A stretch of 64,000 bases of DNA from Enterovibrio norvegicus FF-33 (GTDB lineage: Bacteria; Pseudomonadota; Gammaproteobacteria; Enterobacterales; Vibrionaceae), in the NCBI RefSeq assembly GCF_000286835.2, contig NZ_AJYD02000038.1, positions 671,056-735,055 on the forward strand, given 5' to 3'. Within the stretch, counting starts at the first letter, position 1. Each line of letters opens with the position of its first letter. Made by a program: the position numbers and the translations under genes. The notes below the pieces were generated by a model. That model ran no database searches and was not told where the DNA came from. It saw nothing but the letters and a program-made list of their open reading frames with translations. Below are positions 16,906-24,790 of this stretch, piece after piece.

Positions 16906-17032
16906 ATGATCATTCTTTTGCTCTATTGATGATCACGTTTTCGATATCACGATGATCATCGTTTCATGTCATTAATGATCATGCTTTCAAGTAAGTAATG
17001 ATCATTGTTCCGGCTTACCCATGATCATCGTT
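16906..17032 (+). repeat. ori2 iteron array: six 12-mers, exact 23-bp period
   Basis: Iterons start at 16906, 16929, 16952, 16975, 16998 and 17021, all in one orientation. Their sequences are ATGATCATTCTT, ATGATCACGTTT, ATGATCATCGTT, ATGATCATGCTT, ATGATCATTGTT and ATGATCATCGTT, consensus ATGATCAT..TT. Each holds one Dam site. RctB should load here to open the origin; six 12-mers are also the number in V. cholerae oriCII-min. Confidence 0.95.
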
Positions 17033-17040
17033 ACGATCTG

Positions 17041-17145
17041 TTGATATTTTTTACCTTTATATATCAACGAATTACAGAGAAATTCTCACCCTGATCATAA
17101 GATCATATAATCAATAAGATCAGTATTAATCAATAAGATCAGTTA
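17041..17145 (+). other. DNA unwinding element with phased ATCA repeats
   Basis: AT-rich DNA next to the iterons. ATCA occurs at 17094, 17102, 17110, 17119, 17129 and 17138 (spacing 8-10 bp), with an extra copy at 17063. TTGATAT (17041-17047) and ATATCAA (17061-17067) form an inverted repeat at its left edge. RctB binding to six ATCA repeats in single-stranded ori2 DNA is established for V. cholerae. Confidence 0.85.
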
Positions 17146-17200
17146 AAAAGCCTCTTCAAAAAAAGATCTTTCTTTCTTGTTTTTTTTCTATTAATCTTTT

Positions 17201-17222
17201 CGGAAAGATGGCTTAATTACGG
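17201..17222 (+). promoter_or_regulatory. 29-mer operator of rctB
   Basis: A 22-bp core starts CGGAAAGATGGC and ends TAATTACGG. It equals the 39-mer core with exactly 10 bp missing from the middle. It lies 48 bp before the rctB start, where the V. cholerae 29-mer mediates RctB autorepression. Confidence 0.85.
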
Positions 17223-17270
17223 TCATCTGTATTCTGATAACGAATTGGCTTAACAAGGAGCTGTGGCGAA

Positions 17271-19253
17271 ATGGCCTCAAGTCCCCCGGAAAAAATACTG
17301 ATCACAGCGCCACGATCCCACAAAGATGGGCACCTTTTTCAAGTTCATGGCCAATTGATTGATTGGTTACCGCAGTATGAACATTTCAAAGGCGTGACGA
17401 AAAGCATTCTTGAGCTGCTGAACTTAATTTCATTGCGAGGGTTCGCATCAAAAGATGGGTACGTATCAACCACAGAATTGATTGAAGCCACAGATGGTCA
17501 CCTTACACGTGCTGCTATTCAACAGCGTTTACGTGCTGCGGTACAAATTGGATTATTTACCCAGCAAGGCGTTCGTTTCGAGGAAGGTCTCGCAGGAAAA
17601 ACCATGCTGCATCGCTTTGTTAATCCAAGCCAATTGATTTCGGTACTGGGAGCGTCGGGACTTCAGTCAGAAAGAACCAAAGTCATGGAGAAGCAAAAAC
17701 GCTCCAAAGCCTTGGCTCAAAACCATGTAAACAAACAACTGTTGAGCGAGCATGGTTTAGGCACGCCGCCGTTGATGCCTGATGAGAAAGATCAAATCCT
17801 AATATCACCCACCAGCTGGGCAGGTATTATTGATCAAGCGTTGGCACCACCTCGGACCAAGAAAAGCTATCAAAAATCGATGGTTGCGATCAGTGGTAGT
17901 AAGGCGATCATTGAAACTCGATCCTCGAAGTCGATCATGACCGTTGACGATCTGATGACGTTGTTTGCGTTATTTACGCTGACTGTTCAATATCATGATC
18001 ATCATTTGCCAAGTTATGAACTGCAAACACAGAAGGTGGGTAATAAAACCCCTGTATACATCACTGATATTCTCTCGCTACGCGGTAAGAAAGACAGTGG
18101 CCCTGCACGGGATTCAATTCGCGAAAGCATTGATCGCATTGAATTTACAGACTTCCAATTGCACGAACTCACTGGTCGATGGTTGAGTGAAAACATGCCA
18201 GAAGGCTTCAAAAGTGATCGTTTCCGATTTATTGCTCGAACGATCACGGCCTCAGAAGAAGCGCCGCGTGAAGGTGAAGATGGCGAAATTCGTATCAAAC
18301 CGAACCTGTACATTTTGGTGTGGGAGCCTTCATTTTTTGAAGAGCTAATGACTCGCGACTACTTCTTCTTGTTCCCACCAGAGATCTTACGTCAACATAC
18401 TTTGGTATTTCAGCTCTATAGCCTCTTCAGAAGCCGTATGTCGCGTCGACTGGAAGATTCTATGTCCCTGAGTGACCTTAACCAGAAAATCGCTAGAAAC
18501 ATCGAATGGCGACGTTTTTCGAGTGATCTGATCCGAGAGCTTCGGAAAATGGCAAAAAAGGAAACGCAAACGGAAGATGTGTTTGCGCTTAACTTGTATG
18601 GCTATCATCTGACCGTGTCTCGTATGGATGATGATAAGAAGCATTCGGATTTTAGGATCGACATCAAGTGCAATGTGGATGAAGTGATCCGTTATTCACG
18701 TGCGAAAACGTACAACGAAGGTAAACGATCACTTGCGCCTACCATGCCCAACCCCCTTCGTAATGAGATCTTGCCGAAGCAAGACCTTGATCAGCTTTCC
18801 GGGATCATTGATGGTGAATTTGAACCGATCCAACGTAAGGAAAAGCGAGGAGGCCGTTTAGGTCGTCGTGTTAAACAGCGTAAACATTTGGTTGAGATCA
18901 ATGCTGATGAGTTAACCATTACCTTGTCAAAATACACCTCAGCGGAAGCGCTCCAGCGGAGTATCACTGCTTTGTCTGCCATGACAGGTCACCCTGCCAC
19001 CACGATTGCTGAAGAGTGCCAGGCCTTTATGGAGAAGCTCGATTGGCTGCGTGTTGATGGCGAAATCATGCCTTATGCAACTTTAAGTCGTACGATAGAG
19101 TTCTACAACGAGCAACAGGATGTTAAACACCTGTCCATTGAACGCCTTATCTCGGGTCTTGCTGTTCGACGTAAAGTCTGTCGCCAAGTTTATGACGGTC
19201 ATTTAGACAGCGCCGTACTGAGTGTTTTAGATGAGGTAGCAGCAGGTGGTTAA
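17271..19253 (+). CDS. rctB: RctB, chromosome 2 replication initiator
   Basis: Initiator specific to Vibrionaceae second chromosomes; binds iterons, 39-mers and single-stranded ATCA repeats and remodels ori2. The 660 residues match the usual size (about 658). The conserved N-terminal segment HFKGVTKSILELLNLISLRG (about 38-57) and the central winged-helix regions (about 150-480) are recognisable, and a basic linker KRGGRLGRRVKQRKH (about 524-538) precedes the C-terminal control domain. The ATG has AAGGAG 10 bases upstream. The gene directly follows the origin and its own 29-mer operator, divergent from parA2. No truncation or frameshift. Confidence 0.97.
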   Translation: MASSPPEKILITAPRSHKDGHLFQVHGQLIDWLPQYEHFKGVTKSILELLNLISLRGFASKDGYVSTTELIEATDGHLTRAAIQQRLRAAVQIGLFTQQGVRFEEGLAGKTMLHRFVNPSQLISVLGASGLQSERTKVMEKQKRSKALAQNHVNKQLLSEHGLGTPPLMPDEKDQILISPTSWAGIIDQALAPPRTKKSYQKSMVAISGSKAIIETRSSKSIMTVDDLMTLFALFTLTVQYHDHHLPSYELQTQKVGNKTPVYITDILSLRGKKDSGPARDSIRESIDRIEFTDFQLHELTGRWLSENMPEGFKSDRFRFIARTITASEEAPREGEDGEIRIKPNLYILVWEPSFFEELMTRDYFFLFPPEILRQHTLVFQLYSLFRSRMSRRLEDSMSLSDLNQKIARNIEWRRFSSDLIRELRKMAKKETQTEDVFALNLYGYHLTVSRMDDDKKHSDFRIDIKCNVDEVIRYSRAKTYNEGKRSLAPTMPNPLRNEILPKQDLDQLSGIIDGEFEPIQRKEKRGGRLGRRVKQRKHLVEINADELTITLSKYTSAEALQRSITALSAMTGHPATTIAEECQAFMEKLDWLRVDGEIMPYATLSRTIEFYNEQQDVKHLSIERLISGLAVRRKVCRQVYDGHLDSAVLSVLDEVAAGG

Positions 19254-19666
19254 CAAAACTCACGATTTTTTGACACAACGCTGACATTGGAAACCTCTGT
19301 AGCTACTAGGATTAAAGACGAATAGATACCTTTGTCCTATTGGCATTCGGGTTCGCCCGATGCATTGATTTGCTAACCCTTTAACGAGCCTGACGGCTCG
19401 TTTTTTTTGCCTAATATTTCGGCATCTTCTATAGGATATATCGTCGTGGCCTTCTTATCACGTTCCAGATATTGCAAAAATGTAAACGCAATGATAGCGT
19501 TTAGTGAGTGCCGCAGATATCGGCCTGCCGCCCACGAAGGCAAAGCGAGCGCAATATCCACCACCTAATAACCTCTTAGAATTTGGTTGTCACTCGGAAG
19601 GGATGCATGCTGTGAGTGGGCCACTGTGCGCGTATTTTCACCGGTCAATGATCCATAGGGAACACT
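19254..19666. other. Gap downstream of rctB
   Basis: About 410 bp. It holds the rctB terminator (19383-19408) and the GTG-gene leader. A 63-codon minus-strand reading frame (19373-19564) crosses it, but it runs through the terminator and I do not recognise the product. No iterons or parS2 sites seen. Confidence 0.5.
19383..19408 (+). terminator. Rho-independent terminator after rctB
   Basis: AACGAGCC-TGAC-GGCTCGTT followed by further Ts (eight in the run), 130 bp past the rctB stop. Confidence 0.88.
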
Positions 19667-20035
19667 GTGACATCCAAGATCCTGAACGCCTCAGATCTCA
19701 AGGCCTTTAAACGGCAAGCCAAACAACAAAAGCGCCTATTGCAATGTAGTCACATGCAGGCGCTGGAGGCGATTGCGCGGTTAGAAGGTTTCGACAGTTG
19801 GCATCAGGTGCTGAAAGTTGCTGAGATGTGCGCAAAAGCACGCTTGCAAGATGAAGCATCAAACACACAACGTGTTCTTTTGGATAATGCACTTTACACC
19901 TCTGTCCCCATAGGCTGGCTGATCGGTCGAAAATCCTACCCTGATTTATCTGTACACCGCGATGATCCCATTTGCTCAGCATCTTCTGAGCTTGAGGTTC
20001 CATCATCATTGTGGAATACAGAGAACAAGGCGTAA
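19667..20035 (+). CDS. Small conserved-looking protein next to rctB
   Basis: A 122-residue soluble protein starting at GTG with AGGGA seven bases upstream. The N-terminal motif LKAFKRQAKQQKRLLQCSHMQALEAIARLEGFDSWHQVLK (two helices, about 11-50) resembles a short module seen in many plasmid and chromosomal hypothetical proteins that begins 'DLKAFKRQAK' and ends 'GFxxWHxL'. The rest shows no domain I know. It lies between rctB and a sugar operon whose first gene starts 29 bp after its stop, so it could be cotranscribed. Function unknown. Confidence 0.65.
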   Translation: MTSKILNASDLKAFKRQAKQQKRLLQCSHMQALEAIARLEGFDSWHQVLKVAEMCAKARLQDEASNTQRVLLDNALYTSVPIGWLIGRKSYPDLSVHRDDPICSASSELEVPSSLWNTENKA

Positions 20036-20064
20036 TACCGGGATGACGCGACAGGGAGTTCTTC

Positions 20065-21327
20065 ATGAAACGTTCAATCTTCGCAGCCGTCGTTGCTTCA
20101 ACTTTATTAAGCGTTAGCGCTTATGCTGAGACCCTTTCTATTTCGTGTGGTGCAGTAGGCCAAGAGCTGGAGCTTTGTCAGCAGGGTGTGGCTGCATGGG
20201 AACAAGAGACCGGCCATACGGTAAAAATCATCACGACCCCCAACTCGACTACAGAGCGCCTTGCTCTGTATCAACAGCTATTGGCTGCGGGTGCAGACGA
20301 CATTGATGTGTTTCAGATTGATGTTATTTGGCCAGGTATACTTGGCAATCATTTTATAGATTTGAAACCGTACTCAAACGGTGAAGAATCAAGCCACTTC
20401 CCCTCCATTGTTTCCAATAACACCGTAAAAGATCGCTTGGTTGCCATGCCATGGTTTACCGATGCTGGCGTGCTTTATTATCGCTCTGACCTGCTTGAAA
20501 AGTATGGAGAGAAAGCCCCCGAAACGTGGGAAGCGCTCACCGCGACTGCTGAAAAGATCATGAAAGCTGAGCGTGAAGCAGGCAATGACAAAATGTGGGG
20601 CTTTGTTTGGCAGGGGCGTGCTTACGAAGGCTTAACTTGTGATGCGTTAGAGTGGGTTGCCTCTTATAACGGGGGCACCATTGTTGATGGAGATGGCAAG
20701 ATCACCATCAACAATGACAATGCGAAACAAGCGCTGACGACCGCAGCAGGCTGGGTCGATACCATTTCCCCTCCTGGTGTTCTGAACTATGGCGAAGAAG
20801 AAGCGCGCGGTGTTTTCCAAACCGGTAACGCGGTGTTTATGCGTAACTGGCCTTACGCGTGGTCACTGGGTAACAGCGAAGATTCACCCATCAAAGGCAA
20901 AATCGGTGTCGTTGCACTGCCCAAAGGTGGCGAAGATGGTAGCCATTCCGGCACGCTTGGTGGCTGGCAATTAGCCGTCTCTAAATACTCGAAGAACCCT
21001 GAGCTTGCCGCAAGCCTCGTGATGTATCTCACTTCACTGGAAGAGCAGAAACGTCGCGCCATTGTAGGCTCGTACAATCCCACCATTGAATCCCTTTATT
21101 CAGATGAAGAAGTGCTGACGGCGGTGCCGTTCTTCGGCAGCCTTTATGACACTTTCGCCAATGGTACGCCGCGCCCATCAACCGCGACAGGCGCAAAATA
21201 CAACCAAGTATCTAACGCGTTTTGGAATGCCACACACAGTGTGCTGTCTGGCAGTCAAAATGCCGATGTGGCATTGGCGAAATTACAAAAAGATCTCAAG
21301 CGCATTAGCCGCGGTGGTCGTTGGTAA
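20065..21327 (+). CDS. thuE: ThuE/AglE-like alpha-glucoside ABC transporter substrate-binding protein
   Basis: Periplasmic binding protein (family 1 sugar-binding) for a trehalose/maltose/sucrose-type importer. The 420-residue product has a signal peptide (about 1-21, ending SAYA). The mature start LSISCGAVGQELELC and the segment TPNSTTERLALYQQLLAAG strongly recall Sinorhizobium ThuE. MPWFTDAGVLYYR and GGWQLAVSKYSK are typical sugar-binding signatures. AGGGAG precedes the ATG. First gene of a five-gene operon (binding protein, two permeases, glucosidase, ATPase) with the order of rhizobial aglEFGAK. The exact sugar is inferred. Confidence 0.88.
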   Translation: MKRSIFAAVVASTLLSVSAYAETLSISCGAVGQELELCQQGVAAWEQETGHTVKIITTPNSTTERLALYQQLLAAGADDIDVFQIDVIWPGILGNHFIDLKPYSNGEESSHFPSIVSNNTVKDRLVAMPWFTDAGVLYYRSDLLEKYGEKAPETWEALTATAEKIMKAEREAGNDKMWGFVWQGRAYEGLTCDALEWVASYNGGTIVDGDGKITINNDNAKQALTTAAGWVDTISPPGVLNYGEEEARGVFQTGNAVFMRNWPYAWSLGNSEDSPIKGKIGVVALPKGGEDGSHSGTLGGWQLAVSKYSKNPELAASLVMYLTSLEEQKRRAIVGSYNPTIESLYSDEEVLTAVPFFGSLYDTFANGTPRPSTATGAKYNQVSNAFWNATHSVLSGSQNADVALAKLQKDLKRISRGGRW

Positions 21328-21388
21328 GCTGTCACTATCACTGTCAGACGCGCTCAGCGCCTGACAGTTGCATTCAAAAGGAAATCTT

Positions 21389-22309
21389 ATGGAACAGACC
21401 AGCGCTTTAACGCGAAAACGCGTACGCGCCGCCTGGTGGTTTCTCGCGCCCATGATCATCACTCTCATCATGGTGGCAGGTTGGCCATTGCTAAGAACCC
21501 TCTGGTTCAGCATGACCAACGCCACCCTGGATGGCAGTGGGGTCACTGAATTCATTGGGTTCGATAACTACGTTGTCTACGAAGACGGTGAATATTACGG
21601 CATATTATTTGATCCCACCTGGTGGCAATCCGTTTGGAATACCCTGTATTTCGCGGTGGTGTCCGTGAGCCTAGAAACCGTGTTTGGCATCATTGTGGCT
21701 TTGGTTCTCAATACCAAATTTAAAGGGCAGGGCTTGGTGCGTGCTGCCGTTTTAGTCCCTTGGGCTATCCCTACTATTGTGTCGGCAAAAATGTGGGGCT
21801 GGATGCTTCACGATCAATTCGGGATTGTGAATGATTTTTTGATGACGATAGGGGTGATCGCTGCGCCACTGGCATGGACAGCAGACAGCGATATGTCACT
21901 CAATGTGGTTATTGCGGTTGATGTGTGGAAAACCACGCCCTTTATGGCGCTTTTGGTGCTTGCAGCTTTGCAAATGCTGCCATCCGATTGCTATGAAGCG
22001 GCGAGAATCGACGGTATCCATCCTGTCAGGGTATTTTTTAAAGTCACCTTGCCCTTGATCATGCCTGCGGTAATGGTCGCCGTGGTATTCCGAGCGCTCG
22101 ATGCGTTGCGGGTCTTCGATCTTATCTACGTGCTTACCCCCTCTAACGAAGCCACCATGTCGATGTCGATCTATGCGCGACAAAATCTGGTGGATTTCCA
22201 AGATGTTGGCTACGGCTCAGCGGCATCGACCTTGTTGTTCTTGATCGTTGCTTTGTGCACCATTTTCTACCTCTATATCGGGCGTAGAAACATGAATGGG
22301 GGAACCTAA
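21389..22309 (+). CDS. thuF: ABC sugar transporter permease (ThuF/MalF-like)
   Basis: Inner-membrane permease of the alpha-glucoside importer, 306 residues with six predicted membrane segments. The EAA loop that contacts the ATPase reads EAARIDGIHPVRVFFKVTLP (about 207-226). The start at 21389 is preferred over an upstream in-frame TTG (21368) because AAAGGAAA ends four bases before this ATG. It follows the binding-protein gene by 61 bp and runs almost directly into the second permease. Confidence 0.9.
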   Translation: MEQTSALTRKRVRAAWWFLAPMIITLIMVAGWPLLRTLWFSMTNATLDGSGVTEFIGFDNYVVYEDGEYYGILFDPTWWQSVWNTLYFAVVSVSLETVFGIIVALVLNTKFKGQGLVRAAVLVPWAIPTIVSAKMWGWMLHDQFGIVNDFLMTIGVIAAPLAWTADSDMSLNVVIAVDVWKTTPFMALLVLAALQMLPSDCYEAARIDGIHPVRVFFKVTLPLIMPAVMVAVVFRALDALRVFDLIYVLTPSNEATMSMSIYARQNLVDFQDVGYGSAASTLLFLIVALCTIFYLYIGRRNMNGGT

Positions 22310-22310
22310 T

Positions 22311-23141
22311 ATGTCTAAAAAATGGTATTGGCGAGTCGGGTTTTTTCTCTTGGTTTCAGTGATCGTGGTGTTCTCGGTCTTCCCGTTCTATTACGCCATC
22401 GTCACCTCATTCAAATCTGGCTCAGCCCTGTTTGAAGTGGAATATTTCCCAAGAGTATTTGACTGGAGTAACTACGCCTCCGTGTTCTCTGGTGGAACGT
22501 TTGGCCGAAACTTGCTCAACTCTGTGGGCGTGTCAACCGTGGTGGTGGCAATCTCGTTATTGCTCGGTGTGACCGCTTCCTACGCACTTGGGCGTATCCG
22601 CTTTCGTGGTCGCAACATCGTGCTGCTCACCATTCTTGGGGTCTCTATGTTCCCGCAGGTGGCTGTGCTTTCAGGTCTGTTTGAGCTTATCCGTGCACTT
22701 GGGCTTTACAACTCCATGCCCGGCCTGGCATTGGCATACATGATCTTCACACTGCCGTTCACGGTGTGGGTATTGACGACCTTTATGCAGCAATTGCCAT
22801 TAGAGCTTGAAGAAGCGGCCATTGTTGATGGCGCGACGCCGTGGCAAATCATTACCAAGGTGTTGATGCCTTTGCTTTGGCCCGCACTGGTCACCACGGG
22901 ATTGCTTGCGTTCATTGCAGCATGGAATGAATTCTTGTTCGCCTTGACCTTCACCCTCACCAACGAAGAGCGCACGGTCCCTGTGGCCATTGCTTTGATC
23001 TCGGGAGCGGGTCAATACGAATTGCCCTGGGGCACCATCATGGCCGCCTCGGTCATCGTTACCGTGCCGCTTATCGTTATGGTTCTGGTCTTCCAGCGCC
23101 GCATTGTTTCGGGCCTCACCGCAGGCGCAGTTAAGGGATAA
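22311..23141 (+). CDS. thuG: ABC sugar transporter permease (ThuG/MalG-like)
   Basis: Second permease of the importer, 276 residues, six membrane segments. The EAA motif is EEAAIVDGATPWQIITKVLMP (about 169-189). The start at 22311 is chosen because GGGGGAA (22298-22304) lies six bases upstream; an ATG at 22296 has no such site and would overlap the previous gene. It pairs with ThuF to form the heterodimeric channel, and the glucosidase gene begins 8 bp after its stop. Confidence 0.9.
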   Translation: MSKKWYWRVGFFLLVSVIVVFSVFPFYYAIVTSFKSGSALFEVEYFPRVFDWSNYASVFSGGTFGRNLLNSVGVSTVVVAISLLLGVTASYALGRIRFRGRNIVLLTILGVSMFPQVAVLSGLFELIRALGLYNSMPGLALAYMIFTLPFTVWVLTTFMQQLPLELEEAAIVDGATPWQIITKVLMPLLWPALVTTGLLAFIAAWNEFLFALTFTLTNEERTVPVAIALISGAGQYELPWGTIMAASVIVTVPLIVMVLVFQRRIVSGLTAGAVKG

Positions 23142-23149
23142 CACACAAA

Positions 23150-24781
23150 ATGAATCAACAACAATTGCCTTGGTGGCGCGGTGCGGTGATTTACCAAATT
23201 TACCCTCGTAGCTTTTATGATGCTAACCAAGACGGTATCGGTGATTTACCCGGTATCACCCAACAGCTTCCTTATGTCGCCGCGTTAGGGGTCGATGCTA
23301 TTTGGTTGTCGCCTTTCTTTAAATCACCCATGAAAGACTTCGGTTATGACGTATCGGATTACTGCGATGTCGACCCATTGTTTGGCTCATTGGATAATTT
23401 CAAACAGTTGGTCATGACCGCGCACGATCTGGGGCTTAAAGTGATGATCGATCAGGTGCTTAGTCATACCTCTGACGAGCACGCGTGGTTTGAGGAAAGT
23501 CGCGTCAACCGTGACAACCCTAAAGCCGATTGGTATGTCTGGGCGGATCCCAAACCCGATGGCACGCCACCGAATAACTGGCTATCCATTTTTGGTGGCT
23601 GCGCATGGCAATGGGAAAGCCGTCGTCAACAATATTACCTTCATAACTTCCTTGTTAGTCAACCGGATCTCAACTTCCACAACCCTGACGTCGTGACGCA
23701 TCTTCTGGATACGGTGAAGTTTTGGCTCGATTTGGGCGTAGATGGTTTCCGCCTTGATACCGTCAATTTCTACACCCATGATCGTCAACTGCGTGACAAT
23801 CCCCCGTTGTCTTCCGGAGACAGTAAATCATTGGGCGTGCCAGGCACGAATCCGTATTCCATGCAAAAGCACAAATACGATATCTCACAGCCTGAGAACA
23901 TTGGCTTTCTCGAGCAATTGCGGGTGTTACTGGATCAATACGAAGATATTACCACTGTAGGGGAGATCGGCGACGATGACCCCTTGGCTTTGATGGCGCA
24001 ATACACCAGTGGTAACGACAAACTGCACATGGCCTATACCTTCGACTTGCTCAATGTTCATCGTTCCCCAGCTTATTTAGCGTCGGTGATCGAGAACATT
24101 GAATCTGCGATTGGCGACGGTTGGGCGTGCTGGGCACTGTCCAACCATGATGTGGTGCGATGTGTGTCACGCTGGGGATCGGAAGAATCGGATCCGTGCG
24201 CGTATGGCAAGGTGTTGTTGGCGCTGCTCACATCCCTGCGAGGCAGCGTGTGTTTGTACCAAGGTGAAGAGCTGGGCTTGCCAGAAGCCGACATTCCTTT
24301 CCATAAAATCCAAGATCCCTATGGCATCCCATTCTGGCCTGAATACAAAGGGCGAGATGGTTGTCGAACACCGATGCCTTGGATTGCGAACGAGCAGAAT
24401 GCGGGATTTAGCCAAGCTGAGCCTTGGTTGCCCGTTGATCGCCGCCACAGTGCATTAGCCGTGAACACACAGGAATCCGACACAAACAGCATGCTTGCTC
24501 ATTATCGTGGATATCTGCGTTGGCGTAAGCAATTCCCTGCATTGGTGAGTGGTGATCTCACCGATTTGGCATCAACCCTTCAAGGCTTGCGTTTCGTGCG
24601 ATCCGATGCCAATCAACGTGTGCTGTTGGTGTTTAATCTCACCGATTCTTCGATGACCATGACGCTGCCAGCCGGAAGTTGGCAAGCATTGGAAGGCCAT
24701 GGTTTCACCTTTGAAATCGAGAATGGGTCGGTCACCCTACCGCCCTATCAGGCGGCCTTTGCAACAGAATCAAACGGGTAA
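23150..24781 (+). CDS. GH13 alpha-glucosidase (AglA-like)
   Basis: Cytoplasmic exo-alpha-glucosidase that would hydrolyse the imported alpha-glucoside. The 543-residue product has an (alpha/beta)8 GH13 barrel. The substrate region QVLSHTSDEH is followed by nucleophile Asp203 (GFRLDTVNF), acid/base Glu272 (TTVGEIGDD) and transition-state Asp334 (SNHDVV), then a C-terminal beta domain. Most like the alpha-glucosidase/oligo-1,6-glucosidase group. There is no signal peptide, consistent with action after import. It sits between the permease and ATPase genes, as aglA does in rhizobia. The exact linkage preference cannot be read from the sequence. Confidence 0.9.
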   Translation: MNQQQLPWWRGAVIYQIYPRSFYDANQDGIGDLPGITQQLPYVAALGVDAIWLSPFFKSPMKDFGYDVSDYCDVDPLFGSLDNFKQLVMTAHDLGLKVMIDQVLSHTSDEHAWFEESRVNRDNPKADWYVWADPKPDGTPPNNWLSIFGGCAWQWESRRQQYYLHNFLVSQPDLNFHNPDVVTHLLDTVKFWLDLGVDGFRLDTVNFYTHDRQLRDNPPLSSGDSKSLGVPGTNPYSMQKHKYDISQPENIGFLEQLRVLLDQYEDITTVGEIGDDDPLALMAQYTSGNDKLHMAYTFDLLNVHRSPAYLASVIENIESAIGDGWACWALSNHDVVRCVSRWGSEESDPCAYGKVLLALLTSLRGSVCLYQGEELGLPEADIPFHKIQDPYGIPFWPEYKGRDGCRTPMPWIANEQNAGFSQAEPWLPVDRRHSALAVNTQESDTNSMLAHYRGYLRWRKQFPALVSGDLTDLASTLQGLRFVRSDANQRVLLVFNLTDSSMTMTLPAGSWQALEGHGFTFEIENGSVTLPPYQAAFATESNG

Positions 24782-24790
24782 GGATGCATT

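Larger units (their letters stand above)
15895..17270. other. ori2: ori2, chromosome 2 replication origin and its control region
   Basis: The 1.4 kb without protein genes between parA2 and rctB. The left part (about 16080-16700) holds parS2, three 39-mers and six 11-mers and corresponds to the inhibitory region (inc, including the rctA locus) of V. cholerae. The right part (about 16790-17150) is the minimal origin: DnaA box, six 12-mer iterons on a 23-bp period and an AT-rich ATCA-repeat unwinding element. A 29-mer operator precedes rctB. Nearly every iteron contains GATC, consistent with Dam-dependent RctB binding. I could not define an rctA transcript. Confidence 0.95.

Noticed and set aside
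19373-19564. Minus-strand 63-codon frame downstream of rctB
   Set aside because: It runs through the rctB terminator, has no clear ribosome-binding site and its product is not recognisable.
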